Source: Cellvibrionaceae bacterium (GTDB taxonomy: Bacteria; Pseudomonadota; Gammaproteobacteria; Pseudomonadales; Cellvibrionaceae). Taken from it: a stretch of DNA of 15,457 nt. The position numbers were made by a program, and so were the translations under genes. Positions within the stretch are counted from its first letter, which is position 1, and each line of letters begins with the position of its first letter. The stretch is from assembly GCA_021151525.1 (NCBI GenBank), contig JAGKXD010000095.1:1-15457 (forward strand), given 5' to 3'. Shown in pieces: positions 1-6,033 of the stretch. Under the pieces are notes generated by a model. The model saw only the letters and a list, made by a program, of their open reading frames with translations. It was not told where the DNA came from and made no database searches.

Positions 1-477
1 CTTGTGGTCTGCGTTCATCTTGTCTTGCGCCGCATCGTGCTTGGATTCACGGACGTCCTTGGCCAGCTTTGCATCGGCCAAGGCTTTGGTCTTGACGGCT
101 CGAGCCTCTTCTACGCAGACGTCTTTGGCATTGCCCGATTTGTCATCGCACTTCTCTTTGGCCACTTCATAGTTGGCCTCTGCTTTGGCGACGAGTGACT
201 TGGTGTAGTCACTGGCTTTGCCTGAAAAGGTGTATTCCAAATCAGCTAACTCGATTTTTTCCTTCGCCTTGGCCTCTTCAATGCAAATGTCCTTGGCGTT
301 GTTCGCTTGTGAGTTACATGCGCTCTTGTCTACCTTGTAATTGGCGTTGATGCGATCCTTCTGGACGTTGTAATCGTTCTTGCTCATGCTTGATGCAAGT
401 GCAGATCCCTGTGTGGCCATGATGGCAACCCAAGTGATGGCCAGAAAGATGGGGTGATGAAGCGATATGTTTTTCAT
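1..477 (-). CDS. Partial exported coiled-coil, TolA-like repeat protein
   Basis: The reading frame is open from an ATG at 477 down to base 1, giving 159 residues with no stop, so the C-terminus lies outside the window. Residues 1-28 form a signal-peptide-like leader ending in ALA-SS. The rest is Lys/Ala/Asp/Glu-rich, predicted helical, and carries an internal duplication: ANYKVDKSACNSQANNAKDI is echoed by ANYEVAKEKCDDKSGNAKDV, each followed by CxEEA. This layout resembles small exported proteins common in Burkholderiales that are often auto-named 'cell envelope biogenesis protein TolA', but it is not the true TolA. The role is unknown, probably periplasmic or envelope stress related. It lies 34 bp downstream of the DUF3309 gene on the same strand, so they may be co-transcribed. 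Family recognition is from memory of the pattern. Confidence 0.75.
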   Translation of the reverse strand, partial: MKNISLHHPIFLAITWVAIMATQGSALASSMSKNDYNVQKDRINANYKVDKSACNSQANNAKDICIEEAKAKEKIELADLEYTFSGKASDYTKSLVAKAEANYEVAKEKCDDKSGNAKDVCVEEARAVKTKALADAKLAKDVRESKHDAAQDKMNADHK

Positions 478-511
478 GTCAGTCTTTCGTTGATGTTGGC
501 AATGCATGGCG

Positions 512-670
512 TCATATCCTGCCCAGGACGAGCAGGAGGATGATCACAATCACGACCAGGCCGATCCCGCCACTGGGGCCATATCCCCAACCTCTGCTGT
601 GGGGCCATGTCGGAATGGCTCCAATCAAGAGCAAGATCAAGATGATCAATAAGATCGTGCCGAGGCTCAT
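512..670 (-). CDS. DUF3309 small membrane protein
   Basis: A 52-residue protein starting MSLGTILLIILILLLIGAIP and ending at a TGA. The ATG at 670 is preceded by AGGAG about 6 nt upstream. It has a hydrophobic N-terminal segment (about residues 4-20), a Gly/Pro/Trp loop (TWPHSRGWGYGPSGG) and a second hydrophobic segment (about 36-50). This is the standard layout and length of the DUF3309 family, whose members are tiny two-segment membrane proteins of unknown function. A perfect 16-bp palindrome lies 61 bp upstream of the start and may be its operator. Confidence 0.85.
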   Translation of the reverse strand: MSLGTILLIILILLLIGAIPTWPHSRGWGYGPSGGIGLVVIVIILLLVLGRI

Positions 671-730
671 AAGCTGCTCCTGAGTGTTGTGATTGCGTTC
701 ATCAGGCTATGCGCAGCTGGGGCGCACTTC

Positions 731-746
731 TGTTCGATATCGAACA
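731..746. promoter_or_regulatory. Perfect 16-bp palindrome, candidate operator
   Basis: TGTTCGATATCGAACA reads identically on both strands. It lies in the 134-bp gap between the DUF3309 start (670) and the end of the VOC gene (805), about 60 bp upstream of the DUF3309 ATG, a position suited to a dimeric repressor or activator. The cognate regulator is unknown. Confidence 0.45.
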
Positions 747-804
747 TACGGCCACACATGACGTCATCGCTGAGATGGCTGTGCGCCATCGCACAGACAA
801 AACA

Positions 805-1188
805 TCAATGACCAGAGGGTGCAAAGACGCGCAAGCGATGTCCGTCCGGGTCTTGTGCCGTGAAGGTGTAGCCAAAATCCATCTGGCAGGGCGCCTGAGC
901 AATCACATAGCCACGTGTGATCCAGTCTTGGTGCACAGCGTTAACCGAATCCACACTCTCCACTGTCATCGCCAGTTCGGCGGCGCCGGCAACAGCCGTC
1001 GCGTTGGGTGATACGGTGTCACGTGCCCAAAGTCCCAGCATCTGCCCTTCGCCGATGGCAAACATGGCAAAGGTATCTGACAGCTCAAGCGGCTCACTGC
1101 CCAGTAGCGAGGCATAAAACGCGGCGCTGTGGCGAGGTCTGCTGACGTAAAGCAAAATGAAATTGGGGCAAAACTTCTGTGTGTTCAT
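805..1188 (-). CDS. VOC-family (glyoxalase/bleomycin-resistance fold) protein
   Basis: A 127-residue protein, the usual length of a single-chain VOC member with two beta-alpha-beta-beta-beta modules. The first module holds NFILLYVSRPRHSAAFYASL. The second begins near residue 72 (ELAMTVESVDSVNAVHQDWI) and ends with FGYTFTAQDPDGHRLRVFAP, the typical C-terminal signature in which a metal-ligand Glu is often found; here the strand reads DPDGHRLRVF. The substrate cannot be told from sequence: relatives include lyases, dioxygenases and antibiotic-binding proteins. The gene starts at an ATG 46 bp downstream of the WYL-regulator tail on the same strand. VOC genes next to YafY-type regulators are common, which suggests the regulator once controlled this gene. 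Confidence 0.85.
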   Translation of the reverse strand: MNTQKFCPNFILLYVSRPRHSAAFYASLLGSEPLELSDTFAMFAIGEGQMLGLWARDTVSPNATAVAGAAELAMTVESVDSVNAVHQDWITRGYVIAQAPCQMDFGYTFTAQDPDGHRLRVFAPSGH

Positions 1189-1234
1189 ATCTTGATCTCA
1201 TGGTTGGATGGTGAGATCGTAGAAAGACGCACTG

Positions 1235-1606
1235 TCAGTTTTTGTCAGGAGGCGGGACACCTTCAATGGCGCGCCACTCTTTAAGCATGACCTGCCGTCG
1301 TCTTGGGTAACCAAGTTCATCTACGCGCAGGTTGCTGATCCTGTCCGTCCTGAAGTGTCGATAGCCTTGTCTGAGCTCACACCAAGCCACCATGACGCGG
1401 ACGCGATCAAAAAATGCCAACGCGAAGGTTGCTAGCGATTGCAAGGCGGCAATAGTCGCGTCACCTGCTGGGAAAAATAATTTGGGGAACACCAGAACAG
1501 CGGCCGTGGCATAGATATAAAAGTCGAAAAATTCGATAGTTGTGCCAATTAGGCTGGCAAAGAGAACACGAAAAGGTGAATTAGAGGTTGTTTGCATGAG
1601 ATTCAC
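1235..1606 (-). pseudogene. Chimeric frame: MFS transporter N-terminus joined to YafY/WYL regulator C-terminus
   Basis: This 123-codon frame starts at GTG 1606 (or the ATG at 1597). Residues 1 to about 66 match the start of an MFS transporter of the metabolite:H+ symporter type: IGTTIEFFDFYIYATAAVLV and FPKLFFPAGDATIAALQSLA, which covers about the first helix and loop of a normally 430-residue, 12-helix protein. From about residue 66 the text changes to the end of a YafY-like WYL regulator: RVRVMVAWCELRQGYRHFR, TDRI and YPRRR, ending EWRAIEGVPPPDKN. The join lies near 1405-1418 at a shared LAFF/FFDR stretch, in frame. Neither half can be functional: the transporter lacks nearly all its helices and the regulator its HTH. 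It is either a deletion or recombination scar or an assembly join between two replicons. Confidence 0.75.
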
Positions 1607-1671
1607 TTGGTTATTTTTGGATGCGGTTAAATGTACTGCAGCGATTATATCGTTATGGGCTCTGGCGATGC

Positions 1672-1709
1672 ATAGATTCTTTGGCTACAGATAGATTCTT
1701 TAGTTACAG
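1672..1709. repeat. Two tandem 19-bp direct repeats
   Basis: ATAGATTCTTTGGCTACAG (1672-1690) is followed directly by ATAGATTCTTTAGTTACAG (1691-1709), with two mismatches. They lie between the divergent MFS-fragment start and the thioesterase gene, 122 bp or more upstream of the latter. They could be a tandem regulator-binding site or a simple slippage duplication. Confidence 0.6.
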
Positions 1710-1830
1710 GAGGTATAAACGGATTTTAAACACGCGGGTTGCGGAGTAAACAGCAACAATCAAATAAATCCCCCTGTGAGCCATGCTAAGCTAGAGCGAC
1801 TTATTCGATATTTATAGACCGAGGTACAAC

Positions 1831-2304
1831 ATGAGCAGCCCACAACGAGACATCACTCTTCGCTTTTTAGCCGAGCCGCAAGACGTAAACTTTGGTGGCA
1901 AGGTTCACGGTGGCGCCGTAATGAAATGGATTGACCTTGCAGCCTACGCATGTGCTGCTGGCTGGAGCAGCCGCTATTGTGTCACCGCTTACGCCGGCGG
2001 TATTCGTTTCGTATCACCCATTCACGTTGGTAACTTGGTTGAAGTGGATGCAAAAATTATTTACACCGGCAAGTCCTCAATGCATATCGCCATTGAAGTC
2101 AACGCCTGCGATCCAAAATCCTTAAACCGCAGGCTAACCACTCATTGTATTGTGATCATGGTCGCAGTGGATGAATCCGGTCAACCCGTTAAAGTTCCGG
2201 TGTGGGTACCCGAAACAGAAAAAGATAAACAACAACATGCAACTGCGATTAAGTTGATGGAGATGAGAAAGAAAATTGGTGAGGAGATGGAGATTTTTGT
2301 TTGA
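1831..2304 (+). CDS. Acyl-CoA thioesterase, hotdog fold (YciA/BFIT-like)
   Basis: A 157-residue single hotdog-domain protein predicted to hydrolyse acyl-CoA to free acid and CoA in the cytoplasm. The N-terminal strand and helix carry DVNFGGKVHGGAVMKWIDLAA (about residues 18-38), with the NxxGxVHGG loop and Asp35 in the position of the catalytic acid of the YciA/ACOT group. The following FVSPIHVGNLVEVDAKIIYTG is the classic 4HBT-family strand-turn-strand. The C-terminal tail (about 127-157) is charged and helical. The ATG at 1831 has GAGGT about 6 nt upstream. DUF2956 begins 34 bp after the stop on the same strand, so the two may be co-transcribed. Chain-length preference cannot be read from sequence. 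Confidence 0.9.
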   Translation: MSSPQRDITLRFLAEPQDVNFGGKVHGGAVMKWIDLAAYACAAGWSSRYCVTAYAGGIRFVSPIHVGNLVEVDAKIIYTGKSSMHIAIEVNACDPKSLNRRLTTHCIVIMVAVDESGQPVKVPVWVPETEKDKQQHATAIKLMEMRKKIGEEMEIFV

Positions 2305-2338
2305 TACACTAAATCAAATTTCCATTGAGATACTCCTA

Positions 2339-2704
2339 ATGACGCAATCCGCTCCAGTGAAAACCAAACAAAAAAAAGATGCGCGTGACATTCGCGCAGA
2401 AGCGCTCAAAATCGCCAATAGCATAAAAATTGAAGGACAAACACCAGTAGAAACCAAAGCTATTGCCAAGGGTATACAACGCGGTATGGAATTATTTTTA
2501 CGTCAGCAAAGCGAAAAAACACGAGAATTGGATAAACGCGTTAAAAAGGTAAAACAACTAGCAACCAAGTTAGCGCAAGACAATCCGGCGAGTGAAAAAG
2601 AAGAAATCTTAATCATGCAAACAGCACCTAAGTTGCCTTGGGTGTTGCTTGCCGCATCTTGGATATTCTTTGCGATTGCCACTACTATTAAATTTCTAAT
2701 TTGA
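2339..2704 (+). CDS. DUF2956 family protein, C-terminal membrane anchor
   Basis: A 121-residue protein starting MTQSAPVKTKQKKDARDIRA. The ATG at 2339 is preferred over an upstream in-frame start at 2276, because the upstream codons overlap the end of the thioesterase gene and do not match the family. Residues 1-95 are highly charged (Lys/Glu/Gln) and predicted helical, including ETKAIAKGIQRGMELFLRQQ. One hydrophobic segment (about 99-120, LPWVLLAASWIFFAIATTI) anchors the C-terminus in the inner membrane. This matches DUF2956, a small gammaproteobacterial family of unknown function. It converges with the DUF1501 gene (stop-to-stop gap 6 bp). Confidence 0.8.
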   Translation: MTQSAPVKTKQKKDARDIRAEALKIANSIKIEGQTPVETKAIAKGIQRGMELFLRQQSEKTRELDKRVKKVKQLATKLAQDNPASEKEEILIMQTAPKLPWVLLAASWIFFAIATTIKFLI

Positions 2705-2710
2705 TATCCG

Positions 2711-3886
2711 TTAACTATTTAAGAGATTCAAATCGCGCGCAGCCACCTTTGGGAAAACTTGCTCCAACTGTTGCGAGTTCAATTGAAAATGACGACTAAA
2801 TAATCCACCCAGAATACTGCGGTAGTCATTGAGCACAGGAAAGTCGCGGTTTTGAAAAAGAGTTTTTGCATTAACCTCAACTTGTTCACCTGCAACGCGC
2901 CCACCGTTCACACCGCCGCCCATTATCCAATAAGTACTGCCATGCCCATGATCAGTACCGCGATTTCCATTTTCGCGAAATGTGCGGCCAAATTCACTTA
3001 CAACAACAACGAGTGTCTGCGCCCATTGATTACCCATCCCTTCCTCAAATGCAGCTAAGCCGCGCCCCAACTCCTCCAAGCGCCCTGCTAAATTTCCATT
3101 CACAGCACCCTGCCCCACATGAGTATCCCAACCACCAATATCAACAAATCCAAGACTAAAATTATCGCGCATCATAGTTGCAATTCGTTTTGCCTCTGCC
3201 TCAAATCCTTTTGCAGAAATTGCTTGGCGGCTGGCTGCATCCATCTCCTGCTTCATATCATTTTGCATTTGCGTACGCACATCAAAGCCTTGGCTAACTT
3301 GATGCGCCAACTGAGTGTCTTTATACATATCATTAATAATATTTGCTTGGCGGGCATTTAATCCGGATTTATTAATTTGCTTTAAAGCTAAATTGGGAAT
3401 AGCGACACTACCACGCATGCTTAATGGTATTTGCTCAGTAAATGCAATAGCTGATTTACCATCCAATTGTGCAGCCAAGCGATTCATAAAACCCGATTGA
3501 AAATTTCGCGTACCATTAATCGGTTGCCCCAGTTCGATTGTATCTTGGGTTTCAAAATGACTTCGCGAAAGATCATCGGTGCCTGCAAAGGGTAAAAAGG
3601 CTAATTGTTTACGTTGGTACACGGGATACAAACTTTTTTGCAACGCAGGATGTAAACCCCAATTCGCATCCAAGGCTATAGCCTCTGATTTCGGAATTGC
3701 GATATTAGGGCGAGACTCATAATAAAAAGAACTTGAATAAGGGACCAATAAATTAGCCGCATCGTAACCACCGCGTAAAAACACCAATAAAAATTTATTG
3801 TTCGTTGCAGGTGCAGCCAATAATTTTCCAGAAAATCCCAACGCAGGTATCGCAGCTAATGTTTTTAACAAGTCACGGCGTTGCAT
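2711..3886 (-). CDS. DUF1501 domain protein with Tat-like leader
   Basis: A 391-residue protein starting MQRRDLLKTLAAIPALGFSG, a twin-arginine-type leader (RRDLLK, hydrophobic core, cleavage probably after LLAAPA near residue 26), which implies export of a folded protein to the periplasm. DUF1501 hallmarks are present in order: FLVFLRGGYDAANLLVPY, then GFVDIGGWDTHVGQG, then VVVSEFGRTFRENGNRGTDH followed by GHGSTYWIMGGGVNGG. The family belongs to the alkaline-phosphatase/sulfatase-like superfamily, but its reaction is not established. It begins 10 bp after the stop of the DUF1800 gene on the same strand. The DUF1800-DUF1501 pair is a very common two-gene operon in Proteobacteria, Planctomycetes and others, so joint function is likely. 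Confidence 0.92.
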   Translation of the reverse strand: MQRRDLLKTLAAIPALGFSGKLLAAPATNNKFLLVFLRGGYDAANLLVPYSSSFYYESRPNIAIPKSEAIALDANWGLHPALQKSLYPVYQRKQLAFLPFAGTDDLSRSHFETQDTIELGQPINGTRNFQSGFMNRLAAQLDGKSAIAFTEQIPLSMRGSVAIPNLALKQINKSGLNARQANIINDMYKDTQLAHQVSQGFDVRTQMQNDMKQEMDAASRQAISAKGFEAEAKRIATMMRDNFSLGFVDIGGWDTHVGQGAVNGNLAGRLEELGRGLAAFEEGMGNQWAQTLVVVVSEFGRTFRENGNRGTDHGHGSTYWIMGGGVNGGRVAGEQVEVNAKTLFQNRDFPVLNDYRSILGGLFSRHFQLNSQQLEQVFPKVAARDLNLLNS

Positions 3887-3896
3887 AACGATATCC

Positions 3897-5456
3897 TCAA
3901 CGATTCATAAATTCAGGAGATGAAAGAAAAAACGTATTCCACTCTTGCGGAGACTTAGCCTGCGTTAAAGCTTGTTGCACACCAGCACTCAATTGAGCTT
4001 GAAAAAGAGAGCGGTAATTAGATTCTTTCAACTCCGGAACATTATTCTTACCAGCGGCATCCATAGGTAATAACACCATGGTTGTGGTTCCCATGATGCG
4101 CGCTACGTCAAAGCGCGCTGTCATTTGGCCCGGGCTATTCCAATTCGATTGCGTTAGCGGATACCCATCTGGCGTTTGATGCCCGTACAAGGGTTCACCT
4201 AATTTATCCAACCAACCAACTGCAGGCGATGTAGTTATGATGGGCGTATTTTCGTAGAGCACACGTAAGCTTGAAACAACATAATGTACGGGATCTTTAA
4301 ATTTTTTATTCAAAGAATCGTTAAATTCAGATGAATTAAATAGTGTGCGCAAAACCGTACTTATATCGCCATCATGCGTTAAGAAGGTTTGCGCCATAGC
4401 ATCAACAGTTGCAGCTGATGGTTCATCAGCCATAAAATAAGTTGCCAGCTTACGACTAATGAAATGTGCAGTCGCAGGATTGCGACTCAGCCGATCTAAC
4501 ACCTCATTTATCTCGTCAACGCCCTGGCTTTTAATTTTTTCGCCAAGAAACATTTTGCTACCAGAATCATGTTTACGATCATTGAATACAACTAAATTTT
4601 TCTCGTACTCAATAACCATTTTGCGATTTTTATGTATGCTCGAAGAAGCCTTACCTGCACGATCACCACGCTCAACACCCAACCCGGTCAGAATACGCGC
4701 TAGCTCCTGCACATCATGCTGACTGTATCCGCCATCTATGCCCAAAGTATGAAGCTCCATTAATTCACGAGCATAGTTTTCGTTAATATGACCAGCCACA
4801 TTTTTTTCATTATCTAAATAGGCCAACATCGCCGGGTGATGAACAGTTGCCCCCAACAAATCCCTAAAGCGGCCAAGCACATGTGGGCGAATCGCCTGAT
4901 CTTCATAATCACCGATCATGGCGCGAATATTATTTTTGCGATCATGCACAGAAAAATGATTTAACCAAAACCAAGTTAGCTGCTCTTGTAATTGATTAGG
5001 TGAATAAACTGCCCGCAACATAAAACGTTGCGCAGATTCTTGCGAAAGTGAATTTAGAAATCGTTGGTATTCTTTTCGCGCTGCTTGTTTATTTTCTTCA
5101 GAGCCAAGGTCGCCCTGCTTACGCAAATGCTCCGCATCTTCAACAAGCTCTACCATGTTTTTCTGCGAAATTTGCATGGCTGCGATTTGAGCAGTTGCAG
5201 CAGCTGGTAATCTACTAGTCTCTTTGGGATGTAGTTGGATCTCTAGATATTTTTTTCGGCCGAGCTTATCAATCTCATCCAGCGAACCGGCGTTAGCCCC
5301 CCAAGTCACACGATTTAAGAGCTGTAAGTTACCCGCCTGAGTCTCAGGTAAATTAGGCGCTTTGCCGCCAAGCTGTGCTGGGGTACAGGCCTCTAGTAAC
5401 CACAGCAAGAACACCACTACAAAAACCTTGAAGGTACGCATCTCAGTTCTTTCCAT
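3897..5456 (-). CDS. DUF1800 domain protein, probable lipoprotein
   Basis: I place the start at ATG 5456 (519 residues), because GGGGAG lies about 9 nt upstream and the protein then begins with a lipoprotein-type leader: MERTEMRTFKVFVVVFLLWL, then LEAC with Cys24 as the likely lipidated residue. A second ATG at 5441 gives Cys19 and is possible. The frame is open up to 5669, but those codons cross a GC-rich hairpin and look non-coding. DUF1800 signatures are clear: NLLNRVTWGA-like opening (LQLLNRVTWGANAGS), LQEQLTWFWLNHFSVHDRK, NYARELMELHTLGIDGGYSQ followed by HDVQELARILTGLG, and a C-terminal PVHYVVSSLRVLYEN. The function is unknown. It is the first gene of the operon with DUF1501. Confidence 0.9.
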   Translation of the reverse strand: MERTEMRTFKVFVVVFLLWLLEACTPAQLGGKAPNLPETQAGNLQLLNRVTWGANAGSLDEIDKLGRKKYLEIQLHPKETSRLPAAATAQIAAMQISQKNMVELVEDAEHLRKQGDLGSEENKQAARKEYQRFLNSLSQESAQRFMLRAVYSPNQLQEQLTWFWLNHFSVHDRKNNIRAMIGDYEDQAIRPHVLGRFRDLLGATVHHPAMLAYLDNEKNVAGHINENYARELMELHTLGIDGGYSQHDVQELARILTGLGVERGDRAGKASSSIHKNRKMVIEYEKNLVVFNDRKHDSGSKMFLGEKIKSQGVDEINEVLDRLSRNPATAHFISRKLATYFMADEPSAATVDAMAQTFLTHDGDISTVLRTLFNSSEFNDSLNKKFKDPVHYVVSSLRVLYENTPIITTSPAVGWLDKLGEPLYGHQTPDGYPLTQSNWNSPGQMTARFDVARIMGTTTMVLLPMDAAGKNNVPELKESNYRSLFQAQLSAGVQQALTQAKSPQEWNTFFLSSPEFMNR

Positions 5457-5750
5457 CACAAAGGCTCCCCAATATATCGCTTCGATTGGACTACAACGCA
5501 TGAGAGCGAATTTAGTTGACTTAGTTTCTAAAAATAATCGGAATTTGTGTAATGAAAGACTAAGGGATTTGGACTTAAGGTGGACTTGAGTTTTTAGGGT
5601 AAGAACATAAAAGGTCGATAGCAGGTATTCCATAGTAGCGATTGCGCGCACGGGATGCGTTCGGCGCATCTCGTGCGCGCGCCATTAGCACAGCCATGCA
5701 CGTCAACCGGAATATAGAGAAAAACCCCCTCTCAGAGCAGCGACGCTGAA
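5457..5750. other. Intergenic region upstream of DUF1800, outside the element
   Basis: No gene is supported here. The region holds a 25-bp block with two GGACTT motifs 11 bp apart (5566-5590) that is matched at 20 of 25 positions by the region just upstream of the integrase (5982-6006). It also holds a strong GC-rich hairpin at 5644-5680. I could not identify a convincing sigma-70 promoter for DUF1800. Confidence 0.5.
5644..5680. other. GC-rich 16-bp stem hairpin with TTCGG loop
   Basis: The left arm 5644-5659 (GCGCGCACGGGATGCG) pairs with the right arm 5665-5680 (CGCATCTCGTGCGCGC) over 16 positions with one G·T wobble, around the five-base loop TTCGG. There is no T-run on either side, so it is not an ordinary intrinsic terminator. 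It could be a REP-like unit, a structured RNA or a recombination hotspot. Confidence 0.6.
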
Positions 5751-5794
5751 AATGAAAAAGCCCGCCTATCTCTCAATAGGCGGGCTTTTTCATT
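5751..5794. terminator. Bidirectional intrinsic terminator downstream of tRNA-Ala
   Basis: Arms 5751-5769 and 5776-5794 form a perfect 19-bp stem with the six-base loop CTCTCA. The core is AAGCCCGCCTAT / ATAGGCGGGCTT, flanked by A5 on the left and T5 on the right, so it can work on both strands. It starts 6 bp from the CCA end of the tRNA-Ala fragment and was probably the native terminator of that tRNA gene. Confidence 0.9.
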
Positions 5795-5799
5795 TAAAT

Positions 5800-5844
5800 T
5801 GGTGGAGCTAAGCGGGATCGAACCGCTGACCTCAACACTGCCAG
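5800..5844 (-). other. att site: 3' 45 nt of tRNA-Ala(GGC)
   Basis: The reverse strand reads CTGGCAGTGTTGAGGTCAGC, continues through GGTTCGATCCCGCTTAGCTC and ends CACCA. It contains the anticodon loop CTGGCAG (anticodon GGC at 5842-5840), the 3' anticodon-stem arm TGTTG, variable region, full T arm, acceptor 3' strand and CCA. The 5' half is missing: upstream of the loop the sequence reads TTGGCT, which cannot pair with TGTTG (CAACA would be needed). A fragment starting exactly at the anticodon loop is the classic core of a tRNA attachment site. The integrase gene follows 190 bp away. The intact tRNA should lie at the other end of the element, beyond this window. Confidence 0.85.
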
Positions 5845-6033
5845 AGCCAAAAAGGCATATTTTGAGGTAAATAACCATGAACAACAAACCACAAAAATGA
5901 ACAATAAATTACTTTAATATCAATAACTTATAAATTTATTGTTGTTCACTGCCGTTCACTGACTTTTCTTGAGATTTAATAAATTTGGACTTAATATGGA
6001 CTTAAATTTTAACTTAAGTCCATAGAGGGACGC
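5845..6033. promoter_or_regulatory. Attachment arm / integrase leader with repeated motifs
   Basis: This AT-rich leader carries several short repeats typical of integrase arm-binding or operator sites. TGAACAACAA (5878-5887) is inverted at 5939-5948. TGAACAAT occurs at 5898. GTTCACTG occurs twice, at 5944-5951 and 5954-5961. TGGACTTAA occurs twice 11 bp apart (5986, 5997), and TATGGACTTAA (5995-6005) is inverted as TTAAGTCCATA (6014-6024) around an 8-nt spacer, just before the integrase ribosome-binding site (AGAGGGA, 6024-6030). The palindrome could let a protein, perhaps integrase itself, repress int. Roles are inferred. Confidence 0.5.

Noticed and set aside
702..1117. Overlapping frames on the plus and minus strands opposite the VOC gene
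   Set aside because: They are shadows of the VOC gene, which has clear family features over its whole length.
2276..2338. Upstream start for the DUF2956 gene
   Set aside because: It overlaps the thioesterase end, adds a non-family leader, and the ATG at 2339 gives the expected N-terminus.
5457..5669. N-terminal 71-residue extension of the DUF1800 protein
   Set aside because: The extra codons cross the GC hairpin and the GGACTT block, do not fit the family and would bury the lipoprotein leader. The ATG at 5456 has a good ribosome-binding site.
5800..5880. Complete tRNA-Ala gene
   Set aside because: Only the 3' 45 nt fit. The sequence 5' of the anticodon loop cannot form the anticodon stem, D arm or acceptor stem.
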